Made by a program: the position numbers and the translations under genes
Assembly: GCF_003030345.1 (NCBI RefSeq)
Contig: NZ_CP028158.1
Coordinates: forward strand, 744,001-808,000
Source of the DNA: Plantactinospora sp. BC1
Lineage (GTDB): Bacteria > Actinomycetota > Actinomycetes > Mycobacteriales > Micromonosporaceae
DNA length: 64,000 bases
Direction of reading: 5' to 3'
The notes under the pieces: model-generated
The model's database searches: none
What the model saw: the letters and a program-made list of their open reading frames with translations, nothing else
Told to the model about the DNA's origin: nothing
Part shown: positions 54,223 through 62,897 of the stretch, piece after piece
Position numbering within the stretch: position 1 is the first letter of the stretch
Layout of the letters: each line of letters starts with the position of its first letter

Positions 54223-54669
54223 TCACCGCCCCCGCCTCCGCCGGCCGCCGGCGTTCTCGGTTCCGGCCTCCGCCCCGTCCGGCCTGTCCTGGTTCTCGTC
54301 CCGGCCCTGCTCCTGGCCGGGTTCTTCGCCGCCGCCGGCGTCGGCACCAGGTGCGCCGGGCGAGCGTCGGCGCAGGGCGTCCGCGCCGCCGCGCAGCCGA
54401 CCGCTGAGGGCGTCGATGCCGCTGCCGGCGGCGGCGGTCGCGGCGGCCCGGCCGGCCGAGACGAGCGGGCTGCCGAGGCGGCCGAGGCCGCTCAGCTGGG
54501 GGGAGGACTGGAGCAGATCCTGGCCCTGCTTCAGCAGGCCGCCCGGCCCACGGCTGGCCCGTCCGGCCGCCACGGCGGTGGCCAGGACGAGAGCGCTCCG
54601 CAGCTTTTTCCGACGGCCGAGAACGTAGCCCAGAGCCACCGCGAGTCCGATCCGCATTCCGCTCTTCAT
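54223..54669 (-). CDS. First gene of the gas vesicle operon, unknown function
   Basis: A 148-residue protein with a short hydrophobic start (MRIGLAVALGYVLGRRKKLRSALVLATAVAAG), an Ala/Gly-rich middle and a charged low-complexity tail (EEPGQEQGRDENQD). AAGGAG precedes the ATG. No family is recognised. Its place at the head of the coupled operon suggests a gas-vesicle-linked role. Confidence 0.65.
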   Translation of the reverse strand: MKSGMRIGLAVALGYVLGRRKKLRSALVLATAVAAGRASRGPGGLLKQGQDLLQSSPQLSGLGRLGSPLVSAGRAAATAAAGSGIDALSGRLRGGADALRRRSPGAPGADAGGGEEPGQEQGRDENQDRPDGAEAGTENAGGRRRRGR

Positions 54670-54994
54670 CCGTGCTCCTTAGCTCCCCGGTAGGCGGAAA
54701 CATCCCTTTCGGGGGGAGGCCGGAAAAAGCTACCGAGGATCAGCGCGACAGTGGCCTCTGCCTGGGAAGTTCCGCTTCAGCGGACCGGCCGGCAGTACCC
54801 GTCGACATTTCCGCGAAACGTCGGAACGCAATTCCTGGGGGCAGACCGGGGCCAGGTCGGACGAGCACGACGCATTTCCCCTCTGACCGGGCCACGCGCC
54901 GCAATAATGCCCGGATCGGTGGCCCTGCCGGCGAACGGGCCTCGGGGGCGTCTCCTCGGCGGAAGTCGGAGGGCGCGGGCGGGAGCGGGAGCGG
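54670..54994. other. Gap of 325 bp upstream of the gvp operon
   Basis: Holds the gvp operon promoter region. A perfect palindrome TCCGCTTCAGCGGA lies at 54771-54784, about 100 bp before the first gene. No coding frame is supported. Confidence 0.45.
54771..54784. promoter_or_regulatory. Palindrome upstream of the gvp operon
   Basis: TCCGCT-TC-AGCGGA, a 6-bp inverted repeat in the only upstream control region of the operon. A regulator site is possible. Confidence 0.3.
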
Positions 54995-55924
54995 TCAGGC
55001 GGGCACGGCGTTGCCGGCCAGCGCGTCGACGAGCCGGCGGCACGGGCCGGCGAGGTTCCACGCCTCGGCGAGCCCGAGCAGTCGGTCGGCGTCGACCGGC
55101 GCCGCCGGCAGGGTGGTGTCCAGCGGCGGTAGCGGCACGTCCAGGGCCACCCGGACCACCTTCGGCGCCACCGCCAGATAGTCCCGGGCCGCGTTCAGCT
55201 TGGTCCGCAACCCGGGCGCGAAGCCGGAGGAGGGGTCGTCCAGCGCGGCCAGGATGCCGGCCAGGCTGCCGTACCGGTCGACGAGCCGGGCGGCGGTCTT
55301 GTCACCGACCCCGGCCACCCCGGGCAGGCCGTCGCTGGGGTCACCCCGCAGCGCGGCGAAGTCGGCGTACCCGGCGGCCGGTACGCCGTACTTGGCCCGT
55401 ACGGCGGCGTCGTCGCAGTCCTCCAGTTTCGCCACGCCCCGGCCGCAGTAGAGCAGTCGCACCGGCCGGCTGTCGTCGATGAGCTGGAAGAGGTCCCGGT
55501 CCCCGGAGGCCACCTCCACCGGTGCCGGTGCGGTGGCGGCCAGCGTGCCGAGTACGTCGTCCGCCTCGTAGCCGTCCACCCCGATCGCCGGGATGCCGAT
55601 CGCGGCCAGCAGTTCGAGGATCAGCGGTACCTGTGGGGAGAGGGTGTCGGGCACCACCTCGCCACCTTCCGGCGCCACCCGGTGCGCCTTGTACGACGGC
55701 AGCAGCGCCACCCGCCAGGCCGGGCGCCAGTCGTAGTCAAGGGCGCAGACCAGCCGGTCCGGTCGGCGGGTCCGGATCAGTGTCGCCAGCATGTCCAGGA
55801 AGCCCCGGACGGCGTTGACGGGGCTGCCGTCCGGCGCCTTGGCGGCCGACTCCGGGATGCCGAAGTAGGCCCGGAAGTAGAGGCTCGGTGCGTCGACGAG
55901 GAGCAGGGGGCGGCTGTCGTTCAC
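54995..55924 (-). CDS. 5'-3' exonuclease (Pol I N-terminal-like)
   Basis: A 309-residue stand-alone flap/5' nuclease like Rv2090. The metal-binding acidic residues are visible in LLLVDAPSLYFRAYF, CALDYDWRP, GYEADDVLGTLA and VASGDRDLFQL; the helix-hairpin-helix is DPSDGLPGVAGVGDKTAARLV. It probably removes RNA primers or flaps. GTG 55924 has a weak leaderless hexamer CAGGCT 6 nt upstream; upstream frame sequence is not protein-like. Confidence 0.9.
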   Translation of the reverse strand: MNDSRPLLLVDAPSLYFRAYFGIPESAAKAPDGSPVNAVRGFLDMLATLIRTRRPDRLVCALDYDWRPAWRVALLPSYKAHRVAPEGGEVVPDTLSPQVPLILELLAAIGIPAIGVDGYEADDVLGTLAATAPAPVEVASGDRDLFQLIDDSRPVRLLYCGRGVAKLEDCDDAAVRAKYGVPAAGYADFAALRGDPSDGLPGVAGVGDKTAARLVDRYGSLAGILAALDDPSSGFAPGLRTKLNAARDYLAVAPKVVRVALDVPLPPLDTTLPAAPVDADRLLGLAEAWNLAGPCRRLVDALAGNAVPA

Positions 55925-56159
55925 CCGGACAGCCTGGCACAGCGTCGCCCGCCCCGGCCGCAGGCCCTGGCCCGGCGGGTCGACGGCACCGCCACGACCG
56001 GCCCGGCGGGTTGGCAGGACACTTCCTCTTGTCGGCCCCACCGGCCGGGGCGTCGTCGGCGTGGCGCTCCGGATGCCCTCCGAGCAGGGCAGGTCGGACG
56101 GCCCGCCGAGAGCCGGCTTTCGGTGTGGTCCCGCCGGTCGATTCCGCCCGAACGACCGT

Positions 56160-56165
56160 TAAGCT
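56160..56165 (+). promoter_or_regulatory. Leaderless -10 (TAAGCT) of the M24 peptidase gene
   Basis: TAAGCT, 6 nt before GTG 56172, in an AT-rich spot. Confidence 0.5.
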
Positions 56166-56171
56166 ATTCAG

Positions 56172-57284
56172 GTGTGTGACGCAGACCTCTATCCGCCGCA
56201 CCGGCTGGCCGCGGCCCAGAAGGCCACCGCCGACGCCGGGCTGGACGCCCTGCTCATCCCGCCGGGCTCCGACCTGCGCTACCTGACCGGCTACCACGCG
56301 CACGCCCTGGAACGGCTCACCTGCCTGGTGTTGCCGGCCACCGGCGAACCCACCCTCGTCGTACCGACGCTGGAACGGCCGGCCGCCGAGGCGTCTCCGG
56401 CGCCACGCACCGGGGTACGCATCGTGGACCACCCGGACGGCACCGACCCGTACCCGCTGGTGGTGCGCGCCCTCGGCGGGCCCGTCGCCGCGGTCGGGCT
56501 CGGTGACCGGATGTGGGCCGAGCAGGTGCTCGCGCTGCGCGCCGTGCTCCCCGGCACCACCCAGCGGCTCGCCGGCGAGGTGTTGCGGGCGCTGCGGCTG
56601 CGCAAGTCGGCGGCCGAGGTGGCGGCGCTGCGCGAGGCCGGTGCCGCGATCGACGCGGTACACGCCCGGATGGCCGAGTGGCTGCGTCCCGGTCGGACCG
56701 AGGCAGAGGTCGCCGCCGACATCTCGGTCGGCATCCGGGAGGCCGGACACGCCACCGCCGACTTCGCGATCGTCGCCGCCGGCCCGAACGGCGCCAGCCC
56801 GCACCACGGCACCTCCGACCGGGTGATCGGGGTCGGTGAACCGGTCGTCGTCGACATCGGCGGGACCATGCCGTCCGGCTACTGCTCGGACTCGACCCGC
56901 TGCTACGTCGTCGGCGACCCGCCGGCCGACTTCACCGACTACTACCAGGTGCTGCACGCGGCCCAGCAGGCAGCCGTCGGGGCGGTACGGCCGGGGGTGA
57001 GCGCGGCGGCCGTCGACTCGGTGGCCCGCGAGGTCATCGCCGACGCCGGCTACGGCGCGGCCTTCCTGCACCGTACCGGGCACGGGATCGGGCTGGACGG
57101 ACACGAGGACCCGTACCTGGTCGCCGGCAACGAGCTGCCGCTGGAACCCGGGATGGCGTTCTCCATCGAGCCGGGCATCTATCTGGCCGGCCGGCACGGC
57201 GCCCGGATCGAGGACATCGTGGTCTGCACCCCGGACGGGGTGGAGCGGCTCAACACCCTCTCCCGGGACCTGGTGCGGCTGTGA
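56172..57284 (+). CDS. pepE: M24 family Xaa-Pro peptidase
   Basis: A 370-residue cytoplasmic aminopeptidase/dipeptidase orthologous in position to Rv2089c. The creatinase-like N-domain (about 1-130) is followed by the pita-bread domain with ligands in VVDIGGTMPSGYCSDSTRC, HRTGHGIGLDGHEDPYL, SIEPGIYL and ARIEDIVV. It cleaves bonds next to proline using two metal ions. The gene symbol follows mycobacterial usage. Confidence 0.9.
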   Translation: MCDADLYPPHRLAAAQKATADAGLDALLIPPGSDLRYLTGYHAHALERLTCLVLPATGEPTLVVPTLERPAAEASPAPRTGVRIVDHPDGTDPYPLVVRALGGPVAAVGLGDRMWAEQVLALRAVLPGTTQRLAGEVLRALRLRKSAAEVAALREAGAAIDAVHARMAEWLRPGRTEAEVAADISVGIREAGHATADFAIVAAGPNGASPHHGTSDRVIGVGEPVVVDIGGTMPSGYCSDSTRCYVVGDPPADFTDYYQVLHAAQQAAVGAVRPGVSAAAVDSVAREVIADAGYGAAFLHRTGHGIGLDGHEDPYLVAGNELPLEPGMAFSIEPGIYLAGRHGARIEDIVVCTPDGVERLNTLSRDLVRL

Positions 57285-57305
57285 CCGGCCCAGCCCTGCC
57301 CGGCG

Positions 57306-57343
57306 GAGTTCCCGGCCGGCACCGCGCGACGGGCCGGGAACTC
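57306..57343 (+). terminator. Hairpin terminator after the M24 peptidase gene
   Basis: A perfect 12-bp stem GAGTTCCCGGCC/GGCCGGGAACTC with a 14-nt loop, 21 nt after the stop. Confidence 0.6.
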
Positions 57344-57411
57344 GGGGCGACCCCGGCCGATCGGGTCGGCCAGGCGTGCCACGTCATCGACCAGCGGAGT
57401 GGGAGAGCCCG

Positions 57412-58551
57412 ATGACCGTCGACCGGATCCTGCCCACCGACGAGGCGTACGAGCTGCTCGAACTCGTCACCGAACTCGCCGACCGGGAACTCGCGCCCCG
57501 GGTGGCCGACTTCGAGCAGCGTGGCGTCTTCCCCCGCGAGTTGCTGCGTACCCTCGGCCGGGCCGGACTGCTCGGCCTGCCGTACCCGGAGGAGCACGGC
57601 GGCGCGGCGCAGCCGTACGAGGTCTACCTCCAGGTGCTGGAGATCCTGGCCAGCCGCTGGTTGGCGGTGGCCGAGGCGGTCAGCGTGCACACCCTGTCCT
57701 GCTACCCGGTGGCGACCTACGGCGGCGAACAGGTACGCAAGCTGCTGCCGGACATGATCGGTGGCGAGCTGCTGGGGGCGTACTGCCTCTCCGAGCCGCA
57801 GGGTGGTTCGGACGCGGCGGCGCTGACCACCCGGGCGACCCGGGACGGCGACGACTACCTCGTCTCGGGCACCAAGGCCTGGATCACGCACGCCGGCAGC
57901 GCCGACTTCTACAACATCTTCTGCCGCACCGGCGGGCCCGGCGCCCGGGGGATCTCCTGCCTGCTCGCCGACGCCGGCACCGCCGGGATCGTCCCGCAGA
58001 GCCCGGAACGCACCATGGGGCTGCGCTCGTCGCCGGTCGCGCAGATCGCCTTCGACGACGCCCGGGTGCCGGCCGACCGGCTGGTCGGTGCCGAGGGGGA
58101 GGGGTTCCGGATCGCGCTGTCGGCGCTGGACAGTGGCCGGCTCGGCATCGCCGCCTGCGCCGTCGGGCTGGCCCAGGCGGCGCTGGACTACGCGGTCGAC
58201 TACGCCCGGCAGCGGGAACAGTTCGGCCAGCCGATCATCGACTTCCAGGGGCTCGGCTTCATGCTGGCCGACCTGGCGACCCAGGTGTCGGCGGCCCGGG
58301 CGTTGACCCTGGCCGCGGCCCGGCTGCGGGACGCGGGACGGTCGTACTCGATCGAGGCGGCCAAGGCGAAGCTCTTCGCCACCGACACCGCGATGCGGGT
58401 CACCACCGACGCGGTGCAGGTGCTCGGCGGTGCCGGTTACGTGGCGGACCATCCGGTCGAGCGGTACATGCGGGAGGCGAAGGTGTTGCAGATCGTCGAG
58501 GGGACCAACCAGATCCAACGCCTGGTGATCGCCCGCTCGCTGGCTCGCTGA
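57412..58551 (+). CDS. Acyl-CoA dehydrogenase
   Basis: A 379-residue FAD-dependent acyl-CoA dehydrogenase. It has the signatures CLSEPQGGSDAAAL, WITHAGSADFY, RQREQFGQPI and QVLGGAGYV. The catalytic base is E363 in QIVEGTNQIQR. The chain length specificity is unknown. GGGAGAG precedes ATG 57412. A strong hairpin follows. Confidence 0.93.
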   Translation: MTVDRILPTDEAYELLELVTELADRELAPRVADFEQRGVFPRELLRTLGRAGLLGLPYPEEHGGAAQPYEVYLQVLEILASRWLAVAEAVSVHTLSCYPVATYGGEQVRKLLPDMIGGELLGAYCLSEPQGGSDAAALTTRATRDGDDYLVSGTKAWITHAGSADFYNIFCRTGGPGARGISCLLADAGTAGIVPQSPERTMGLRSSPVAQIAFDDARVPADRLVGAEGEGFRIALSALDSGRLGIAACAVGLAQAALDYAVDYARQREQFGQPIIDFQGLGFMLADLATQVSAARALTLAAARLRDAGRSYSIEAAKAKLFATDTAMRVTTDAVQVLGGAGYVADHPVERYMREAKVLQIVEGTNQIQRLVIARSLAR

Positions 58552-58562
58552 CCGGGGACCGT

Positions 58563-58605
58563 CCGCCCCGCCGACCCCAGCCTGCTGAGCTGGTCGGCGG
58601 GGCGG
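58563..58605 (+). terminator. Hairpin terminator after the acyl-CoA dehydrogenase gene
   Basis: A perfect 14-bp stem CCGCCCCGCCGACC with its complement, 15-nt loop, 11 nt after the stop. Confidence 0.7.
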
Positions 58606-58700
58606 TCGGTCGGCCGTCCGGGGTGGCCGCCAGCTATCGACCTGATAACGCACGGCGGGGACGCGGTCGGTGCGGCGTCGTCCGGGGCACCCATTGCGGG

Positions 58701-58706
58701 TAGGTT
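58701..58706 (+). promoter_or_regulatory. Leaderless -10 (TAGGTT) of the Lrp/AsnC gene
   Basis: TAGGTT, 7 nt before GTG 58714. Confidence 0.5.
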
Positions 58707-58713
58707 GCAGGCC

Positions 58714-59238
58714 GTGGAGGAGACCGATCGGGCCATCGTGGCGGCTCTGGCCGCCGACGGCCGGCTGTCGTACACGGACCTGGCCGAGCGGGTGGGGCTG
58801 TCGGTGTCCGCGGTGCACCAGCGGGTCCGCCGGCTGGAGCAGCGCGGTGTGATCAAGGGGTACGCCGCCCGCATCGCGTTCGAGGCTATCGACCTGCCGT
58901 TGAGCGCGTTCGTGGCGATCCGGCCGCTGGACCCGTCGCAGCCGGACGACGCACCGGACCGGCTGGCCCACCTGCCGGAGATCGACTCGTGCTACTCGGT
59001 GGCGGGGGAGGACTTCTACCTGCTGCTGGTCCGGGTGGCCAGCCCGGTGGACCTGGAGCGGGTACTCCAGGAGATCCGTACCGCCGCGAACGTCACCACC
59101 CGGACCACCGTGGTGCTCTCCGTCCCGTACGAGAGCCGCCCGCCGAAGCTGCCGGTGGCGTCGAAGCTCAGTTCGGAGCCGGGGACGGCGCGGCTGCGGG
59201 CGCTGCCGCCCGACCCGACGAGTTCCAGCGCAGGATGA
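58714..59238 (+). CDS. Lrp/AsnC family transcriptional regulator
   Basis: A 174-residue regulator. The helix-turn-helix (about 2-60) reads ETDRAIVAALAADGRLSYTD and GLSVSAVHQRVRRLEQRGVI; the RAM ligand-binding domain (about 65-145) reads LSAFVAIRPLDP and SVAGEDFYLLLVRV. It probably senses an amino acid. The last 71 nt overlap the end of the convergent phosphatase gene. Its targets are unknown; the lysine genes at 60-63 kb are candidates only by proximity. Confidence 0.9.
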   Translation: MEETDRAIVAALAADGRLSYTDLAERVGLSVSAVHQRVRRLEQRGVIKGYAARIAFEAIDLPLSAFVAIRPLDPSQPDDAPDRLAHLPEIDSCYSVAGEDFYLLLVRVASPVDLERVLQEIRTAANVTTRTTVVLSVPYESRPPKLPVASKLSSEPGTARLRALPPDPTSSSAG

Positions 59239-59779
59239 CCGGGCGGCCGTGCTCGTAGCCGAGCGCGGAGACGGTGGCGGTGTCCAGGCGCAGCCGGCCG
59301 CCGCCGCTGGGCGGTAGCCCGATCCAGCGCGCCCCGGCCACCCGCAGGCTGTGCCCGTGCGCCACCAGGGCCACGTCACCGGTGTCGAGCAGCGCTGTCG
59401 CCCTGGCCAGTACCCGGTCCAGCCGGTCGCCGACCTGCTCGGGGCTCTCGCCGCCGGGGCAGCCGTCGGTCCAGAGCAACCAGTCTGGGCGTTTCTGCCG
59501 GATCTCGTCGCTGGTCAGACCCTCGTACTCCCCGTAGTTCCACTCGCTGAGGTCCTCGTCGACCTCGGTGACGTGCAGCTGGGCGAGTTCGGCGGTGCGC
59601 AGTGCCCGCCGCCGAGGGCTCGAGAGCACGGCGGCGAAGCTCCGCCCGGCGAGTTCGGTGGCCACCTCGCGGGCCTGGCGTTCGCCGTCCGGGGTCAGTT
59701 CCAGGTCGGTGTAGGAGGTGTGCCGGTGGCTGGCACTCCAGGTGGTCTCCCCGTGGCGGATGAGGATGATCTCGGCCAT
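59168..59779 (-). CDS. Histidine phosphatase family protein
   Basis: A 203-residue phosphoglycerate-mutase-like phosphatase. The catalytic RHGET motif is near the N-terminus (EIILIRHGETTW), SSPRRRALRTAELA follows, and the second histidine is in VALVAHGHSLRV. A poorly conserved alanine/proline tail (RAAAPAAAPSPAPN) lies in the overlap with the AsnC gene. The substrate is unknown. The start region carries the 30-bp element shared with gntR. Confidence 0.9.
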   Translation of the reverse strand: MAEIILIRHGETTWSASHRHTSYTDLELTPDGERQAREVATELAGRSFAAVLSSPRRRALRTAELAQLHVTEVDEDLSEWNYGEYEGLTSDEIRQKRPDWLLWTDGCPGGESPEQVGDRLDRVLARATALLDTGDVALVAHGHSLRVAGARWIGLPPSGGGRLRLDTATVSALGYEHGRPVILRWNSSGRAAAPAAAPSPAPN

Positions 59780-59818
59780 CCGTCCAGTCAACCATCCCCG
59801 CCGCGCACCAGCCTCAAA

Positions 59819-59848
59819 CTAGTATCCTAGGATGCCTTACGAGGTGTG
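59819..59848 (-). promoter_or_regulatory. Second copy of the gntR promoter element
   Basis: Matches 3808-3837 at 27 of 30 positions, including TCCTAGGATGCCTTACG. It lies 39 nt before the phosphatase ATG; minus-strand TAGTTT (59816-59821) occupies the same relative position as TAGCGT at gntR. Confidence 0.55.
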
Positions 59849-60020
59849 GCACGCCAGCCAAGGCCAAGACCCGAAGAGACCCCGAGGGGCAAGAGCTCAC
59901 ACGTTGTTTGTGGAGATCCGAGCACTCTGAGGCGATTAGGCAGGTTTCACCGCAGCCTGTCGGGCAACTCAGCTATCGGCCAGCCGCCGCGAGCGGAGCC
60001 ATCGAGGTGAGGAGTGCGAC

Positions 60021-60215
60021 ATGAGTGCCATGGACAAGATGCGCAACAAGGCGGAGGAGTTGAAGGGCGCCGCCAAGGAACGGATGGGCGACCGCACCGA
60101 CAACGAGCAGATGCGCGGCGAGGGCGCCTCCGATCAGATGCAGGCCAAGGCGAAGCAGGCCGGCACCAACGTCAAGGAAGCCGGCCGCAACGCCAAGGAC
60201 GCCTTCGACCGTTGA
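60021..60215 (+). CDS. CsbD family stress-related protein
   Basis: A 64-residue hydrophilic helical protein of the CsbD family (KMRNKAEELKGAAKERMGDR, VKEAGRNAKDAF). Such proteins are general-stress induced in Bacillus; their function is unknown. GAGGTGAGGAG precedes the ATG. It diverges from the phosphatase gene across 241 bp that also contain the shared CCTAGG element. Confidence 0.88.
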   Translation: MSAMDKMRNKAEELKGAAKERMGDRTDNEQMRGEGASDQMQAKAKQAGTNVKEAGRNAKDAFDR

Positions 60216-60228
60216 CGGTCGTTCGTCC

Positions 60229-61659
60229 TCAGTGATCGGTCTGAGTGCCGTGCCGGGCCCACCAGGCCCGGCCGGCCTCGGGCAGGGTGTCGATCGGGTC
60301 GTAGTAGGCGTACCGCCGGTCCAGCGCGGCGAGGTCGTCGGACTCGATCGACGTACGGTAGTTCTTGGTCCAGTACGAGATGCCGCGTTCGCGGTCGTAC
60401 TCGGTGACCATGTGCACCCAGCGCTTGCCGACGAAGGGCACGTCACAGACGATCCGTGGGGTGGCGTAGCCGGGCAGGTAGCCCATCATGTCGTGCTGGA
60501 GCCGCTGGGCGTGCCAGACCGGTACCCGCCAGTGTTCGGCGTTGGGGATCATGTCGCACATGTAGAAGTAGTACGGCAGGATTCCGGCTTCCCCCTGGAG
60601 CGTGAAGCAGAGGTCGAGCAGGTCGGCGGTGGTCGCGTTGACGCCGCGCATCAGCACGCCCTGGTTGCGTACGTCGCGGACGCCGACCTCCAGCGCGGTC
60701 TGGGCGGCCCGGGCGACCAGCGGGGTGAGCGACTGGACGTGGTTGACGTGGGTGTGGATGGCGAGGTTGACGCCGCGTCGGGCGGCGGTCCGGGCGACCC
60801 GTTCGAGTCCCTCCACCACCTCCGGCTGGAGCCAGTGCTGGGGGAGTCCGGCGAGTGCCTTGGTGGCGAGCCGGATGTCGCGGATCGTCTCGATGCCCAG
60901 TAGCCGCATCAGGTACGACTCGAGGTTGCGCCAGGGCACGTTGGCGACGTCGCCGCCGGAGACCACCACGTCGCGGACGCCGGGGTGGGCGCGCAGGTAG
61001 TCGATGTGCGCGTCGTACCGGTCGACGGGCTTGAGGCTCAGTCGCAGTTTCTGCACGGTCGGGGTGGAGTTGCCGACGAGGTCCATCCGGGTGCAGTGCC
61101 CGCAGTACTGGGGGCAGGTGGAGAGCAGTTCGGCGAGGACCTTGGTGGGGTAGCGGTGGGTGAGGCCCTCGGCGACCCACATGTCGTGTTCGTGCAGTGA
61201 GTCGCGGGTGGCGTACGGGTGGGAGGGCCAGTCGGTGCGCCGGTCGCTGCCGAGCGGCAGCATGTAGCGGCGGATCGGGTCGGCCCGGAAGGCGTCGGTG
61301 TCGAGCGGCCCGTCCGGCACCATCGTGTTGAGCATCTGCGGTGGGACCAGCATCGACATGGTGGCCTGGGTGGCCTGGTCGGCGGTGAGGTCGGCGTAGC
61401 AGTCGTCGTCGACGGTGTCGCCGAGGACGGCGCGGAGCTGTTTGACGTTCTTGACGCAGTTGGCGCGCTGCCACTGGGCGGATTCCCACTGTTCGCGGGT
61501 CACCTGGCGCCAGCCGGGGAAGCGGGTCCAGTCGGGTTCGACCAGGGGGCGGCGTCGGTATTCGTACGGCTGGCCCGCCGCCTCGGCCGGGCGGGGGTGC
61601 GCCGGTCCGGTGGGGTTGCGGGGGGCGAGCACGGCGGTTGCCGGTTCGACCTGGGTCAC
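60229..61659 (-). CDS. kamA: Lysine 2,3-aminomutase (KamA family radical SAM enzyme)
   Basis: A 476-residue radical SAM/PLP enzyme that converts L-lysine to L-beta-lysine. The [4Fe-4S] cysteines are C182, C186 and C189 in STCPQYCGHCTRMD. The following region (DVVVSGGDVANVPW, IHTHVNHVQSLTPL, RNQGVLMRGVNAT) is typical of KamA. Either beta-lysine degradation or osmolyte formation is possible; the divergent kdd gene favours degradation. GAGGAGG lies before GTG 61659. Confidence 0.92.
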   Translation of the reverse strand: MTQVEPATAVLAPRNPTGPAHPRPAEAAGQPYEYRRRPLVEPDWTRFPGWRQVTREQWESAQWQRANCVKNVKQLRAVLGDTVDDDCYADLTADQATQATMSMLVPPQMLNTMVPDGPLDTDAFRADPIRRYMLPLGSDRRTDWPSHPYATRDSLHEHDMWVAEGLTHRYPTKVLAELLSTCPQYCGHCTRMDLVGNSTPTVQKLRLSLKPVDRYDAHIDYLRAHPGVRDVVVSGGDVANVPWRNLESYLMRLLGIETIRDIRLATKALAGLPQHWLQPEVVEGLERVARTAARRGVNLAIHTHVNHVQSLTPLVARAAQTALEVGVRDVRNQGVLMRGVNATTADLLDLCFTLQGEAGILPYYFYMCDMIPNAEHWRVPVWHAQRLQHDMMGYLPGYATPRIVCDVPFVGKRWVHMVTEYDRERGISYWTKNYRTSIESDDLAALDRRYAYYDPIDTLPEAGRAWWARHGTQTDH

Positions 61660-61834
61660 GGCGCCTCCTCCAGTTTCGGGTGCCGATGGGTCTCGGGCGG
61701 GGGCCGGTGGGCCTTGATCTCGAACGCTACTGGAAGATTTCCCGTCTAGGAAATATCCTGCCGTAAGTTTTCCTGTGCATGGCGGGTCTGAAGGAGTGAT
61801 GCCCCGCCTGGCGGGCGGTCGGGAGGAGGCGGCG
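61660..61834. promoter_or_regulatory. Divergent kamA / kdd control region
   Basis: An AT-rich island at about 61730-61775 with GGAAGATTTCC (61732-61742), GGAAATATCC (61749-61758) and a further AGTTTTCC. The repeated GGAA/TTCC pattern suggests a shared operator, and TATCCT (61754-61759) could be the kdd -10. Confidence 0.45.
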
Positions 61835-62893
61835 GTGGGGGCGACATCCGGAGGTGTGGCGGTCACGTCGGCGGTCGGGTTGCGCCGGGTACGCGAACCG
61901 GCCGGGGTGCTGCCGCAGGCGGCGTACCGGCTGGACGCCCGCGGTGAGATCTCCGCCGACGAGGTCCGGGTCCGGGTGGAGCGGCTGAACCTGGACGCGG
62001 CGAGCTTCCGGCAGTTGTCGGAGAAGCACGGCGGGGACGGTGCGGCGGTCCGGGCCGAGGTGCTGGAGATCATCCGCGAGCGCGGCAAGATGCAGAATCC
62101 GGTGACGGGTTCCGGCGGGATGCTGGTCGGCACGGTCGACGAGGTCGGCCCGGAGTCACCGTTGCCGGTCAAGCCGGGCGACCGGGTGGCGACGCTGGTC
62201 TCGCTGACCCTGACCCCGCTGGCGGTCACCGACGACCTCGCCGGCTGGGACGGCCGCTCCGAGCAGGTGCCCTGCGCCGGGCACGCGATCCTGTTCGCCC
62301 GCTCGATCGTGGCGGTACTCCCGGACGACCTCGACCCCCGGTTGAGCCTGGCGGTCTTCGACGTCTGCGGTGCGCCGGCGCTGACCGCCCGGACGGTGCG
62401 CGGCTACCCGGCGCCCCGGGTGGCGGTGCTCGGCGGTGCCGGCAAGAGCGGTTCGCTGGCCCTGGCCGCCGCCCGGCAGGCCGGGGCGGCCCGGACCGTC
62501 GGCGTGGTGCCGGTACCGGCCGAGCGGGACCGGCTGGTCGCCGCCGGGCTCGCCGACGAGGTGGCGCTCGCCGACGCCCGGGATCCGGTGGCGTTGGCCG
62601 CGGCGGTGACCGGTGCGTTGGGTGGGCCGGCGGACGTGACGGTGGTCTGTGTCGACGTGCCCGGCTGCGAGCACGGGGCGATCCTGGCCACCGCCGACGG
62701 CGGGACCGTGGTCTTCTTCTCGATGGCCACGAGTTTCGCCTCGGCAGCGCTCGGCGCGGAGGGGCTGGCCGCCGACGTGACGATGCTGATCGGCAACGGC
62801 TACCTGCCGGGGCATGCCGAGTACGCGCTGTCGCTGCTGCGTACGGTGCCCGGAGTGCGGGCGCTGTTCACGGACCGGCTAGCGGCAGACTGA
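61835..62893 (+). CDS. kdd: L-erythro-3,5-diaminohexanoate dehydrogenase
   Basis: A 352-residue NAD(P)-dependent enzyme of the lysine fermentation-type route, oxidising 3,5-diaminohexanoate. It shows RVREPAGVLPQAAYRLD, GNPVTGSGG-type MQNPVTGSGGMLVGTV, and the nucleotide loop RVAVLGGAGKSGSLAL. GTG 61835 has GGGAGGAGG at a good distance; ATG 61799 and 61775 are possible upstream starts. It is 4 nt before the amidohydrolase gene. Confidence 0.85.
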   Translation: MGATSGGVAVTSAVGLRRVREPAGVLPQAAYRLDARGEISADEVRVRVERLNLDAASFRQLSEKHGGDGAAVRAEVLEIIRERGKMQNPVTGSGGMLVGTVDEVGPESPLPVKPGDRVATLVSLTLTPLAVTDDLAGWDGRSEQVPCAGHAILFARSIVAVLPDDLDPRLSLAVFDVCGAPALTARTVRGYPAPRVAVLGGAGKSGSLALAAARQAGAARTVGVVPVPAERDRLVAAGLADEVALADARDPVALAAAVTGALGGPADVTVVCVDVPGCEHGAILATADGGTVVFFSMATSFASAALGAEGLAADVTMLIGNGYLPGHAEYALSLLRTVPGVRALFTDRLAAD

Positions 62894-62897
62894 TGTC

